Shown: positions 10,414 to 19,130 of the stretch, in pieces
Numbering within the stretch: position 1 is the stretch's first letter
Layout: each line of letters begins with the position of its first letter
Assembly: GCF_000421705.1 (NCBI RefSeq)
Contig: NZ_ATXN01000009.1
Location: 1-58,327 of the forward strand
Length of the DNA: 58,327 nt
Direction: 5' to 3'
DNA from: Brevundimonas naejangsanensis DSM 23858
GTDB lineage: Bacteria > Pseudomonadota > Alphaproteobacteria > Caulobacterales > Caulobacteraceae
Notes under the pieces: model-generated
What the model was told of the DNA's origin: nothing
The model's input: the letters and a program-made list of their open reading frames with translations, nothing else
Databases searched by the model: none
Made by a program: the position numbers and the translations under genes

Positions 10414-10779
10414 ATGACGGACGAGATCCGTCCGGTGGGCGCAGCGGGTCCGATGAACGATCCTGTCGTCGAGGATCGGCGCGAGAACGACCGCCGTCGC
10501 CGTGAGCGGCGTCGCGCGCGCGCGCTGGTACCGACCGAGGCCGAGGGACCGGAAGAGGCGGCTGATCCTGCCGCCTCCCCGGCAAAGCCTGCCGTCACGC
10601 CGCCTCCCCCGCCCGCCGCCTTCGCCGCCCAAGTGCTGGGCCAGTCGGGGCAGAAGCGCGGGCTGAAGGGCGGCGTCCCGGTGCTGGATGCGGCGCGAAC
10701 CACCTATCTGGGCCGGGAGTATTCGGGACGGCACGACCGGCGCCCCTCGCCGGGACGCGCGCGCAAGACCGAGATCTGA
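10414..10779 (+). CDS. hypothetical basic, low-complexity protein
   Basis: I do not recognise this 121-residue protein. Residues ~20-38 are strongly basic with RRENDRRRRERRR, the middle is Ala/Pro/Glu-rich and disordered-looking, and the C-terminus (AARTTYLGREYSGRHDRR) may be a short conserved motif. There is no signal peptide or membrane segment. It starts 7 bases after phaR stops, which suggests one transcript and possibly a PHB-related role, but nothing in the sequence proves a function. Codon third positions are GC-rich as in the neighbours, which supports real coding. Confidence 0.65.
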   Translation: MTDEIRPVGAAGPMNDPVVEDRRENDRRRRERRRARALVPTEAEGPEEAADPAASPAKPAVTPPPPPAAFAAQVLGQSGQKRGLKGGVPVLDAARTTYLGREYSGRHDRRPSPGRARKTEI

Positions 10780-10835
10780 CGGCGACTGGCGCCTGAATTG
10801 CGAGGACGCAGGCTCAACCGTCTTCGGATCGCGCC

Positions 10836-10913
10836 ATGCCCGCCGTTCTCAGCCTCGCCGCCCGCCTGTTCGACGCCACCGTGGTGGCGGTGATTTTTCT
10901 GGCGTTCAGCTAG
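10836..10913 (+). CDS. possible 25-residue hydrophobic small protein
   Basis: A short frame from ATG to TAG encodes 25 residues with one hydrophobic stretch, VLSLAARLFDATVVAVIFLA, long enough for a single membrane span. It begins 57 bases after the preceding basic protein and ends 5 bases before the stop of the convergent glycosyltransferase. The region before the ATG (GGATCGCGCC) has only a weak ribosome-binding site. Without it, 10780-10918 would hold no gene. Support is limited to hydrophobicity and packing, so this is a candidate only. Confidence 0.25.
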   Translation: MPAVLSLAARLFDATVVAVIFLAFS

Positions 10914-10918
10914 GGGCC

Positions 10919-11656
10919 TCAGAACTCGCTGATCGCCCCCGGACGCCGCGAGCGGGACTTCAGCCACATCACGCCCAGCAGGTCCGAGAAGGACGCGCGC
11001 AACCGACCCCAGTTGGTGTATTTTGACCGGCCCGTCTCGCGGTGGCGGTGATCGACGTCGAGGTAGCGGTTCTCATACCCCTCGCGGATCATCAGAGCGG
11101 GCAAGTAGCGGTGGATGTGATCGAAGTAGGGCAGGCGCAGGAAGACGTCGCGGCGGAACGCCTTCAGCCCGCAGCCCGTGTCGTCGGCGTCATCGCCCAG
11201 CAGTTTCCTGCGGATGCGGTTGGCCCATAGCGACGCCTGGCGCTTGGCGTTGCTGTCCTGACGCTTGGCCCGCACCCCGCCGACCAGGGCGACGCTGGGC
11301 GGGGCGGCCAGCAGGGCGTCGACCAGACGCGGCGCATCGGCGGGCGGGTTCTGGCCGTCGCCGTCCAGCGTCACCACGATCGGCGCCCGCGCGGCAAGCA
11401 CTCCGGTGCGCACCGCCCGGCTCTGCCCCGCATTGGTCCCATGCGACAGCACCCGCAGGGCGGGCAGTTCGGCCATCGCCGCCTGAAGCTCGGCCAGCGT
11501 CGAGTCGCGGCTGGCGTCGTTGACGAAGATCATCTCATAGGACCGCCCGGCGAAAGCCTCGGCGATTTCGCGCGCTAGGGGCACGGCGGCGCCGGATTCG
11601 TCATGCACGGGCACGACGACGGAAATGTCGGGCGAGGAAGCGGAGCGGTCGATCAT
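10919..11656 (-). CDS. family 2 glycosyltransferase, polyprenyl/dolichyl-phosphate sugar transferase type
   Basis: This 245-residue GT-A enzyme starts ISVVVPVHDESGAAVPL and has the nucleotide-sugar site FVNDASRDST and the metal-binding LDGDGQNPP. GTGCGLKAFRRD-like residues follow (here DTGCGLKAFRRDVFL), typical of DPM1/ArnC-type enzymes that load a sugar onto undecaprenyl phosphate. Unlike ArnC it has no C-terminal transmembrane pair, and it ends soon after WLKSRSRRPG. It lies head-to-head with an ArnT-like transferase that would use such a lipid-linked donor, so the pair probably cooperates in lipid A or envelope glycan decoration. The ATG is close to the promoter region shared with that gene (11657-11760). 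Confidence 0.88.
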   Translation of the reverse strand: MIDRSASSPDISVVVPVHDESGAAVPLAREIAEAFAGRSYEMIFVNDASRDSTLAELQAAMAELPALRVLSHGTNAGQSRAVRTGVLAARAPIVVTLDGDGQNPPADAPRLVDALLAAPPSVALVGGVRAKRQDSNAKRQASLWANRIRRKLLGDDADDTGCGLKAFRRDVFLRLPYFDHIHRYLPALMIREGYENRYLDVDHRHRETGRSKYTNWGRLRASFSDLLGVMWLKSRSRRPGAISEF

Positions 11657-11760
11657 CGACGCTCTTTAGCGCAGGCCGCGCCTCGGCGAAACGGCGCGTC
11701 CACAGCCGTCGCACAAGGTGAAGCTTCCGGGCGCCGCACCGGGCGTGATACGAGTGCGGC

Positions 11761-13437
11761 ATGAACCGCCCGAACCTGGATCGCTACATCGCCGGCTGGC
11801 GCGGCCCCGTCCTTGCGGCCCTGCTGGCTCTGATTGCGGGCCTGCCCGGCCTGCTGCTGCTGCCGCCGCTCGATCGGGACGAGAGCCGTTTCGCTCAGGC
11901 GACGGCCCAGATGCTGGAGGGCGGCGACTATGTCGACATCCGCTTCCAGGATGATCCGCGCTGGAAGAAGCCCATCGGCATCTACTGGATGCAGGCGGCG
12001 GCCGTCGCCGCGACATCGGACGTCGAGGACCGCAACATCCAGCCCTATCGCCTGCCGTCGTTGCTGGGCGCCATGCTCGCGGCCTGGGCCGTGGCCTGGG
12101 CGGGCGCGGCCCTGTTCGGCAACAGGGCGGGCTTTCTGGCGGGCGTGATGCTGGGCGCGACCTTCCTGCTGTCGACCGAGGCGGGCATCGCCAAGACCGA
12201 CGCCATGCTGGCGGGCCTGACCACCCTGTCGATGGCGGCGCTGGCGCGCATCTATATGTCCACGCGAGCGGGCGAGAAGGCCGATCGGCTGCATAAGCTG
12301 CTGTTCTGGACGGGCATCGGCCTGTCCATCCTGATCAAGGGACCGATCGGCCTGCTGGTCGTGGCCCTGACTATCATCGCCCTGTCGCTGTGGGACCGGA
12401 ACATTCGGTGGCTGGGGCAGCTGGGCTGGGGCTGGGGCCTGCCGCTGGTCGCCCTGCTGGTCGGGCCGTGGGCCATCGCCATCACCATCGCCACCGACGG
12501 CGGCTTCTGGCGCGAGGCCATCGGCGGCGATCTGGCGCCCAAGATCGCGGGCGCTCATGAAAGCCACGGCGGCTTCCCCGGCATGTATCTGCTGCTGTCG
12601 CCGCTGCTGCTGTTTCCCGTCACCCTGATGCTGCCCGCCGCCTTGTCGGCGGGCTGGCATCGCCGGGCGGAACCGGCTGTGCGCTTCGCCGTCTGCTGGC
12701 TGGTCCCGGCCTGGCTGATGTTCGAACTGGCGCCGACCAAGCTGTGGCACTACACCCTGCCGACCTTCGGGGCGATCGCCCTGCTGGCCGCCGCCGCCCT
12801 GACCCAGCCGATCGGCAAGGTCTCGCGCGTGACGGGCGCCCTGCTGGGCCTGTTCGCAGCCGTGATCATCTGTCTGATCACCGTCTACGGCCTGACCGAG
12901 TTCGGCCGCTCGACCGCCCAGACCTGGGCTACGGTCACCATCGTCTTCGCCGTCATGGCCGCCGCCGTGGGCGGGTTCCTGCTGGTCAACCGCGCGGCGA
13001 TCACCGGGGTGCTGATCGCCGTCGTCTTCGGCGTTCTGGCCCACGCGGGGCTCGCCGGGACCATCCGCCAGTTGCGTCCCCTCTCGATCGCGCCGCGCTT
13101 GGTGCAGACGCTGGACTCGGCCGAGCTGAACCCCGCCCAGGGCCGCTATCCGGGGCCGGTGGCCATCACCACCTTCCATGAGCCCAGCTTCGTCTTCCTG
13201 ACCGGCAAGGACACCCAGCTGACCGACGGCGCCGGCGCCGCCCGCGCCCTGGCCGAGGGTCGTCCGGCCATCGTCGAGGCCCGCGACGACGAGGCCTTCC
13301 GCCGCGCCCTGGCCGAACTGGGCGCCGCCGGGCGCGCCGTGGGCGTGGTCAGCGGCCACAACTATTCCTCGGGCGACGACGTGCGCCTGACCGTCTATGC
13401 CCCGGCTGGGGCGGGCGAGCGGAGCATCCGCCAATGA
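11761..13437 (+). CDS. ArnT/PMT-family (GT39/GT83-like) membrane glycosyltransferase
   Basis: This 558-residue GT-C enzyme has a dozen or so hydrophobic segments. The acidic pair in PPLDRDESRFAQATAQML near residue 36 is the hallmark of ArnT and related lipid A transferases. KKPIGIYWMQ and the membrane-proximal IAKTDAMLAGL are also family features. Residues ~430-555 form a soluble, presumably periplasmic, C-terminal domain. It should transfer a sugar from undecaprenyl phosphate to an acceptor such as lipid A at the periplasmic face. The sugar is not predictable, since no arnA/arnB-type genes are in the window. The stop overlaps the next start in an ATGA. Confidence 0.88.
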   Translation: MNRPNLDRYIAGWRGPVLAALLALIAGLPGLLLLPPLDRDESRFAQATAQMLEGGDYVDIRFQDDPRWKKPIGIYWMQAAAVAATSDVEDRNIQPYRLPSLLGAMLAAWAVAWAGAALFGNRAGFLAGVMLGATFLLSTEAGIAKTDAMLAGLTTLSMAALARIYMSTRAGEKADRLHKLLFWTGIGLSILIKGPIGLLVVALTIIALSLWDRNIRWLGQLGWGWGLPLVALLVGPWAIAITIATDGGFWREAIGGDLAPKIAGAHESHGGFPGMYLLLSPLLLFPVTLMLPAALSAGWHRRAEPAVRFAVCWLVPAWLMFELAPTKLWHYTLPTFGAIALLAAAALTQPIGKVSRVTGALLGLFAAVIICLITVYGLTEFGRSTAQTWATVTIVFAVMAAAVGGFLLVNRAAITGVLIAVVFGVLAHAGLAGTIRQLRPLSIAPRLVQTLDSAELNPAQGRYPGPVAITTFHEPSFVFLTGKDTQLTDGAGAARALAEGRPAIVEARDDEAFRRALAELGAAGRAVGVVSGHNYSSGDDVRLTVYAPAGAGERSIRQ

Positions 13438-14354
13438 GCCGTTTCATTCAGATCGTCGAGGTCGGCCCCCGCGATGGCCTTCAGAACGAGAAGGCGGTGC
13501 TTGAGCCCGCCGTTCGCGCCGACTTCGTCCAGCGGCTGGAGGCGGCCGGGGCGAAACGCATCGAGGCGGTCAGCTTCGTCCACCCTAAATACGTGCCCCA
13601 GATGGCCGGAGCCGAAGAGGTCATGGCCGCCCTGCCCCGCCTCGAGGGCCGCAGCCGCATCGGCCTCGTCCTGAACGGCAAGGGCTACGACCGCGCTCTG
13701 GGCACGGCGGTGGACGAGGTCAATGTCGCCATGTCCGCCACCGACGGCTTCGGCCTGAAGAACCAGGGCCTCAGCGTCGACCAGCAGGTGCAGATGCTGT
13801 CCGACATCGTCGCCGGCCGCGCCAATGCTGACGGCGCGCCGGGCGCAACGCCGAAGCTGTCCGCCACCCTGTCCTGCATCTGGGGCTGTCCGTTCGACGG
13901 CGAGGTCTCGGTCCAGCAGGTCAGCGACCTGGTCGCCCGCATAGCCGCCTTGGGCGTCGAGGAGATCGCCCTGGCCGACACCATCGGCGTCGGCGATCCT
14001 TGGAGCGTGACGAAAAAGGTCGAAGCCGCCCGCAAGGCCGCGCCCGACGCGACCCTGCGCCTGCATTTCCACGACACCCGCAACACCGGCCTGGCCAACG
14101 CCTATGCGGGCGTCGAGGCGGGCGTGGACGTTCTGGACGCCTCTGTCGGCGGCATCGGCGGCTGCCCCTTCGCACCCGGCGCGACCGGCAACATCGCCAC
14201 CGAGGATCTGGTCTACATGCTGGAGCGAGCCGGGTACTCGACCGGCTACGATCTGGACACGCTGATCGAAACCGCTCGCTGGATCGGCGCCCAGATCGGC
14301 AAGCCCAACCCCAGCGCGCTCAGCCGTGCGGGCGGATGGCCGAATAGGCGCTGA
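13434..14354 (+). CDS. hydroxymethylglutaryl-CoA lyase-type enzyme
   Basis: This 306-residue TIM-barrel protein of the HMGL-like family has the catalytic arginine in EVGPRDGLQNE (Arg13), the metal-binding HFHDTRN, and the lid cysteine in GGIGGCPFAPGATGN. All fit HMG-CoA lyase, which cleaves HMG-CoA to acetyl-CoA and acetoacetate at the end of leucine breakdown. It overlaps the ArnT-like gene by 4 bases, although their functions seem unrelated. Products of this step connect to the thiolase PhaA nearby. Other leucine-degradation genes are not in the window, so a related 3-hydroxyacyl-CoA lyase substrate is possible. GC-rich codon use ends here, and the capsule island begins just downstream. Confidence 0.92.
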   Translation: MSRFIQIVEVGPRDGLQNEKAVLEPAVRADFVQRLEAAGAKRIEAVSFVHPKYVPQMAGAEEVMAALPRLEGRSRIGLVLNGKGYDRALGTAVDEVNVAMSATDGFGLKNQGLSVDQQVQMLSDIVAGRANADGAPGATPKLSATLSCIWGCPFDGEVSVQQVSDLVARIAALGVEEIALADTIGVGDPWSVTKKVEAARKAAPDATLRLHFHDTRNTGLANAYAGVEAGVDVLDASVGGIGGCPFAPGATGNIATEDLVYMLERAGYSTGYDLDTLIETARWIGAQIGKPNPSALSRAGGWPNRR

Positions 14355-14408
14355 GGGCTCAAAACGCCCCAAGAACACTTCCAATTCACCTCTATCGATA
14401 TAGATAGA

Positions 14409-15467
14409 TTGCAGATTCCCCGTCGACAAAGTGTCGGCTCATTTGTCGAGAAAATTTTGGTCCCCGCCCTTCAATCTCTTCGAGATTATTTTAAGAAGCT
14501 GCCGGCGCTGCAGCGAGAAGTGTATCGGATGCAGACGCAGCTGAACACTTTACACTCTATGCTTGAAGAGCACAGGCGCGAGATGCGTGTCTTGTACAAT
14601 AGCCGAGCCCTTCCGGAAAATTCGCTGTGGCGCGGTCAACCTCCCTTAATCGAAGGTGGTCCTGCCAAATCGGCCCTTCCTCGTTCGACGCTGTGTCGGC
14701 AAGACAGTTTCGAACAGCCATATTTCGCCTATTGGTCGCAACGTCTATGCGAACCCCTCCGGTATCATCGCAAACTCTGGGAGTTCGTCTTCATCTGCCA
14801 AGCTCTTCATGAGCGGAAAGTCCTTAAACCAGGCGCGAGAGGTCTAGGTTTCGGCGTTGGCTCCGAACCATTGAGCGCCTATTTCGCGTCGCAAGAATGT
14901 GAAATTCTGGCGACGGACATGGATGTCGCCGCTGCGGAGCGCATGGGCTGGACAGCGACCAATCAACATGCTGTGGGCAAGAACGCCTTGAGCAAGCCCC
15001 AAATCTGCCCAGAGGAAATATTCGAACGGAATGTCGAATTCCGGCCCTGCGACATGAACAACGTACCGGAGGAGTTCGTTGATTTCGATTTCTGCTGGTC
15101 AGCGTGCGCACTCGAACACCTAGGGTCCATCGACCATGGCCTATCGTTCATTGAGCGGTCAATCGAATGTCTTAAACCAGGTGGATGGGCTGTTCACACA
15201 ACTGAATTCAATACAGCATCAAATGATGACACTATTGACAACATGGGCACAGTTCTATTTCGCAAGAAAGATTTCTTGGCTCTGGCCGCACGTCTCAAGG
15301 CCAAAGGTCACAAGGTAACCCCCTTTGATTTCAATCTCGGGGACGGACCAATCGATCGATATATCGATGTTCCACCCTACCGACCACAGCCACACCTCTA
15401 CATGGCCCTGTCCGGTTACTCGACCACTTCGTTCGGCATCATTGTCCGGCGCGGCGCAAACGCCTGA
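14409..15467 (+). CDS. SAM-dependent methyltransferase of the capsule locus
   Basis: The protein is up to 352 residues. Residues ~1-75 look helical and coiled-coil-like (LPALQREVYRMQTQLNTLHSMLEEH). A Rossmann-type methyltransferase domain follows, with GARGLGFGVGSEPLSAYF as the SAM loop, ILATDMD as the acidic motif II, and FDFCWSACALEHLGSI with a later CLKPGGWAVHTTE as post-motifs. It probably methylates a capsule sugar or another surface glycan. The start is uncertain. The TTG at 14409 has no clear ribosome-binding site, while ATG at 14529 has GAGAAG upstream. The longer form is kept because the extra N-terminus looks coding. It opens the plus-strand arm of the capsule island and is AT-richer than the genes before it. 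Confidence 0.8.
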   Translation: MQIPRRQSVGSFVEKILVPALQSLRDYFKKLPALQREVYRMQTQLNTLHSMLEEHRREMRVLYNSRALPENSLWRGQPPLIEGGPAKSALPRSTLCRQDSFEQPYFAYWSQRLCEPLRYHRKLWEFVFICQALHERKVLKPGARGLGFGVGSEPLSAYFASQECEILATDMDVAAAERMGWTATNQHAVGKNALSKPQICPEEIFERNVEFRPCDMNNVPEEFVDFDFCWSACALEHLGSIDHGLSFIERSIECLKPGGWAVHTTEFNTASNDDTIDNMGTVLFRKKDFLALAARLKAKGHKVTPFDFNLGDGPIDRYIDVPPYRPQPHLYMALSGYSTTSFGIIVRRGANA

Positions 15468-15516
15468 TCGTTCTGCAACTAGCCCGCGCGTTTAACAAAT
15501 CGCTTACTGAGCAATC

Positions 15517-16836
15517 ATGACTCGTATCTGCATCGATGGCTTCAATCTCGCCCTTAGGCGAGGAACTGGTATCGCGACCTACGGACGCAACTTGCTGTCC
15601 AACCTGCAAGCCATTGGTTTCAACACCGAGGTTCTCTACGGTCCCGATGCCGCCCAGAACGCGACCAGCCTGCTCAATGAAACTGCGCTCGTGGATGTTG
15701 AAAGACCGCCGAGGAAACTTAACCGCAAGGAGAAGGCGCGTCGTTTCATCAAAACGTTTGACGCGCGGTTTGGTAGGATCGCGCACCCAATAGCGCCTTC
15801 CGGCGAAGTCATTTGGCCAAGCCACGGAGGGGGACAGCCTGACGCCGACCGCTTCTGGGCATCTTCGTCCTTATTCGCTCAAGCCAACAGATCGATGGCG
15901 GCTTATGGTGTCGGCGTTCCATTGACATTTAGAAAGACGCCAGAGGCACCTCCACCCGATGTCATGCACTGGACGACCCCGTTGCCTGTTCGGGCCAAGA
16001 ACATACCGAACATAGTGACTTTCCATGATCTGATTCCGCTGCGCTTGCCGCACACGACGATGGATAACAAGGCCGTCTACCTTAACCTCTGCCGTCAGGC
16101 GGTACGAAACGCCGATCATATCGCCGTTGTGTCAGAGACAACTCGACAGGACGTCGAACGAATTCTTGGCGTATCGTCCGACCGTATCACCAATACGTAT
16201 CAAGCCGTGTCGCTCCCGTCGCAATTGGTCACGCGCGCCCAAGAAGATGTAACGCTTGAACTCGAGGGAATATTCCGCCTTGGATGGAAGAACTACTTCC
16301 TTCATTTTGGCGCTATCGAGCCGAAAAAGAACCTTGGCCGCATCATCGAGGGCTATCTAGCTTCAGGCTCCCAAACCCCTCTAGTGCTCATTGGCGGACG
16401 GGCATGGCTCGACGAAGGCGAGACAGCCCTACTATCACAGGTCAAGCGCGATGGGGGTCCTAACGCGGATCGCATCCGGCAGTATGAATACATGCCGTTC
16501 TCCCTACTGATCAGTCTAATCCGCGGAGCCAAGGCGACACTGTTTCCCTCGCTGTACGAGGGCTTTGGATTGCCCGTGTTGGAATCAATGGCTCTCTCTA
16601 CGGCCGTACTAACGTCTACAGCCGGCTCGCTGCCAGAAGTAGCTGGCGATGCAGCGGTCATTGTCGATCCCTACGACACCCAGGCGATTGCTAGAGGCAT
16701 CCAGGCCTTAGATTTCGACGAAGCCTTACGCGACGAACTCGTCATGCGAGGAAAACTGCAAGCGGCGCGCTTCACCCCTCAAGCTTACCAGAACCGACTA
16801 ATCGACCTCTACGCCAAGATCGGAGCGACCCCCTGA
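15517..16836 (+). CDS. family 4 glycosyltransferase (capsule)
   Basis: This 439-residue GT-B enzyme has an N-terminal acceptor domain starting ICIDGFNLALRRGTGIATY, like RfaB/mannosyltransferases of the GT4 group. The linker region is FLHFGAIEPKKNLGRIIEGY, and the donor-binding EX7E-type motif lies in LFPSLYEGFGLPVLESMA. It would transfer a sugar, possibly mannose or a hexose, from an NDP donor to a growing capsule chain at the inner face of the cytoplasmic membrane. It begins with ATG 49 bases after the methyltransferase and is followed 26 bases later by the KpsS-like gene. Linkage and sugar cannot be told from sequence. Confidence 0.9.
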   Translation: MTRICIDGFNLALRRGTGIATYGRNLLSNLQAIGFNTEVLYGPDAAQNATSLLNETALVDVERPPRKLNRKEKARRFIKTFDARFGRIAHPIAPSGEVIWPSHGGGQPDADRFWASSSLFAQANRSMAAYGVGVPLTFRKTPEAPPPDVMHWTTPLPVRAKNIPNIVTFHDLIPLRLPHTTMDNKAVYLNLCRQAVRNADHIAVVSETTRQDVERILGVSSDRITNTYQAVSLPSQLVTRAQEDVTLELEGIFRLGWKNYFLHFGAIEPKKNLGRIIEGYLASGSQTPLVLIGGRAWLDEGETALLSQVKRDGGPNADRIRQYEYMPFSLLISLIRGAKATLFPSLYEGFGLPVLESMALSTAVLTSTAGSLPEVAGDAAVIVDPYDTQAIARGIQALDFDEALRDELVMRGKLQAARFTPQAYQNRLIDLYAKIGATP

Positions 16837-16862
16837 TTCAAGCGGTCGACAACTCTGCGGTT

Positions 16863-19130
16863 GTGAAGGCACGCTCCGACCGAGCTCTCCTTTTTCGCCT
16901 CCCCGGGCACGAGTCCGCCACCAATGCCTATCGTTTGGCGCTGACCGCCGCTAAGGCTGGACTACTTGTCTATCTATCGCCTTATTGGCCGGACGGCGAA
17001 ACGATTTGGCCCGACGAGACCCCCTTGCTGGAAGTCGATATCAGCTCGGCGCCTCGCCTATCACTATTCGCATTCGAGCAGCTTCATGGCTTCCAGCTGG
17101 ATTGGGCGGAATTGTCCGCGCACCTGTTCGCTACAGAACAACTGACCCCTGATCTCCTGCTCCCAGAAACCGTTTGGCGGCAAAGATTGAGAGGCGTCGC
17201 GTCGATAGCAATCACTCTCATTCGAGAGAGCGGTGCAGACATTATATTCGTCCCTCACGGCGCGGAAATAATATCGCGAATTCTCGCCCAGGTCGCATCA
17301 ATCCTAAATAGACGCGTACTATTCTGGGAAAGTGGTTTTTTCCCTGAATATCTATACCTCGACCCTCAAGCTCCACATTTCTTTCGGGGCGCAGCTCGAA
17401 TTGATCTTCACCCACTCCCTAAAGAACCGCCAACAGACCAAGCTCAAGCTTTTCGAGAGACTTGGCGGAATCAACGGTGCAGTAAGTACGTTCAGGAAAC
17501 CTCAGGTGAAGCTGAGCTCGCCAGATGGTTAGCTGACGATTCACGCCCTATCTTGTTTCTGCCCGGACAGGTAGCCACGGACGCCAATGCTGTGGTTGGC
17601 CTGAGGACATTCAACACTTTAGACGACCTCTATCGCGCGGCAATAGCTGCGACCCCCCCAAATTGGCGAATTCTTTATAAGCCTCATCCTCTTGAGACTG
17701 GAAGTTCTCTTGCGGATATTCAGGTAGGCGACGATCGCTTCCTATCCCTCAATATCGATATTCATGATGCGATTGAGACCTGCGACGCGGTGCTGACGCA
17801 CTCTTCCAACGTAGGCCTGGAGGCGCTGCTCATAGGCAAACCTGTCCTCTGTCTGGGAAGACCAATCTACTCTTCAAAGGGGCTGACAATTGATCTGGAT
17901 CATCCACGTGACCTCACTCGAGTCTTAGAAGCAGGAACACCATCAACCCCACAAGACAACGCCGTTCTCAGCCTGCTCGATCAGGTACTGAGCGAGGCGC
18001 TGATTGCGGACGGGGATGTGGAAACGCTCAAGCAACGCATCGCGCAGAGCGGAGCCGGCTTCCCCCAAGCGTCGCGGCTGCCCTGGTATAGCGTAACCGT
18101 AAATGCCTTGGCTCAAGCGGCATGGTCTCTCGAGGCAGCACTGAGAATCCGCGGGCGCCTAGACATGGCCCTGGACGCCCTTCCTCCCCGTCATTTTGCG
18201 ACCTTAGCTAGTCATTTAGATCTTGAAGCGCTTAAAGATTACCGCTTCGGTGGGCCATCAACACCCCGCAGCAGCTACGCGCCACGGCCGGCGCCCGACC
18301 TTGATCCTATCCTGGGGCTGTCGGCCGCTTATAGCGACCTGCGGCTCGAGAATCTCATCGATCCGGTGCGGGCCTTGCAAGACATTCTTGAGCAGCACGC
18401 AGACGAGGTCCTGGTGCTGCAGGTTCACGTTTCAGATGATGGCGCCCACAACACCATTCAAAACTTCGATCTTGCCGCAGTCAGGGAAATGGCGGCACTA
18501 GCCGGATACGCCGAACTGAATATTGTCGGCCAAGAGGACGGTCGTTTGCGCACTCCGGAATGCGCCACTCAACTAGTACTCATTTTTGGCTCCCTGCCAG
18601 CCGGCGCTCAGCACGGTCTATCAGAAGCTACAGAATTCAGGTATCGCGACTGGCGAATTCCCGCGGACGCACTAGAGGCTCCGCTCGGAAGACGAATCTC
18701 CAGAGGAATCGAAATATCTACCGCTTCGACCCATGGGCTCTATGGCCCATTCATCCACGTACCTCCAGGGGACTGGATGCTACATTGGCGCATTCGGCCC
18801 CAACGCCTCTCAAATGTCTGGGCGTTTTTTTACAATATCCTTTTGATGCGGCCTCACAATCACCACTCTGAGTTGAAAATCGAATGGGTTGAGCATCGGC
18901 AAGACGCGGCCCACACCATTACCCGACCGGCTTTTGGAAAGCAGTCCATCTCCTTCCGGGGCAGCCGGAACGCCATCTATGAAATCCGCACTTCGTGGCC
19001 TGCTAAACGATCGCACCCTTCACGGGCGTTAGCCTGCTTCGAGTATTTTTATCTGACGCACGTACAATCTACAGACGCCAATCTCGAAGATCACGCGTCC
19101 CGCCCCATTCGGCAAACTCATGCACCCTGA
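16863..19130 (+). CDS. KpsS-like capsule polysaccharide protein with extra C-terminal beta-sandwich module
   Basis: Residues ~1-400 of 755 match the capsule synthesis fold (Pfam Capsule_synth, KpsS/KpsC-like retaining Kdo transferases). Landmarks are FVPHGAEI, FWESGFFPEYLYLDP, RPILFLPGQV, YKPHPLE and a VLTHSSNVGLEALLIGKPVLCLGRPIY-type C-terminal donor site. KpsS starts the poly-Kdo linker on phosphatidylglycerol during group 2 capsule assembly. The second half is not KpsS. Residues ~400-600 are unassigned, and the last ~130 (YGPFIHVPPGDWMLHWRI onward) resemble a small beta-sandwich that also occurs in the product at 29317-29757. The start is GTG, with no strong ribosome-binding site 26 bases after the GT4 stop. 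It overlaps the next gene by 11 bases. Confidence 0.78.
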   Translation: MKARSDRALLFRLPGHESATNAYRLALTAAKAGLLVYLSPYWPDGETIWPDETPLLEVDISSAPRLSLFAFEQLHGFQLDWAELSAHLFATEQLTPDLLLPETVWRQRLRGVASIAITLIRESGADIIFVPHGAEIISRILAQVASILNRRVLFWESGFFPEYLYLDPQAPHFFRGAARIDLHPLPKEPPTDQAQAFRETWRNQRCSKYVQETSGEAELARWLADDSRPILFLPGQVATDANAVVGLRTFNTLDDLYRAAIAATPPNWRILYKPHPLETGSSLADIQVGDDRFLSLNIDIHDAIETCDAVLTHSSNVGLEALLIGKPVLCLGRPIYSSKGLTIDLDHPRDLTRVLEAGTPSTPQDNAVLSLLDQVLSEALIADGDVETLKQRIAQSGAGFPQASRLPWYSVTVNALAQAAWSLEAALRIRGRLDMALDALPPRHFATLASHLDLEALKDYRFGGPSTPRSSYAPRPAPDLDPILGLSAAYSDLRLENLIDPVRALQDILEQHADEVLVLQVHVSDDGAHNTIQNFDLAAVREMAALAGYAELNIVGQEDGRLRTPECATQLVLIFGSLPAGAQHGLSEATEFRYRDWRIPADALEAPLGRRISRGIEISTASTHGLYGPFIHVPPGDWMLHWRIRPQRLSNVWAFFYNILLMRPHNHHSELKIEWVEHRQDAAHTITRPAFGKQSISFRGSRNAIYEIRTSWPAKRSHPSRALACFEYFYLTHVQSTDANLEDHASRPIRQTHAP

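Noticed and set aside
8907..10703. A 598-codon minus-strand frame across trhA and phaR
   Set aside because: It crosses two well-supported plus-strand genes and has no recognisable motif. It is a GC-bias artefact.
11653..13434. A 593-codon minus-strand frame opposite the ArnT-like gene
   Set aside because: The product is Gln/Gly/Arg/His-rich without domains, while the plus strand encodes a clear multi-span transferase.
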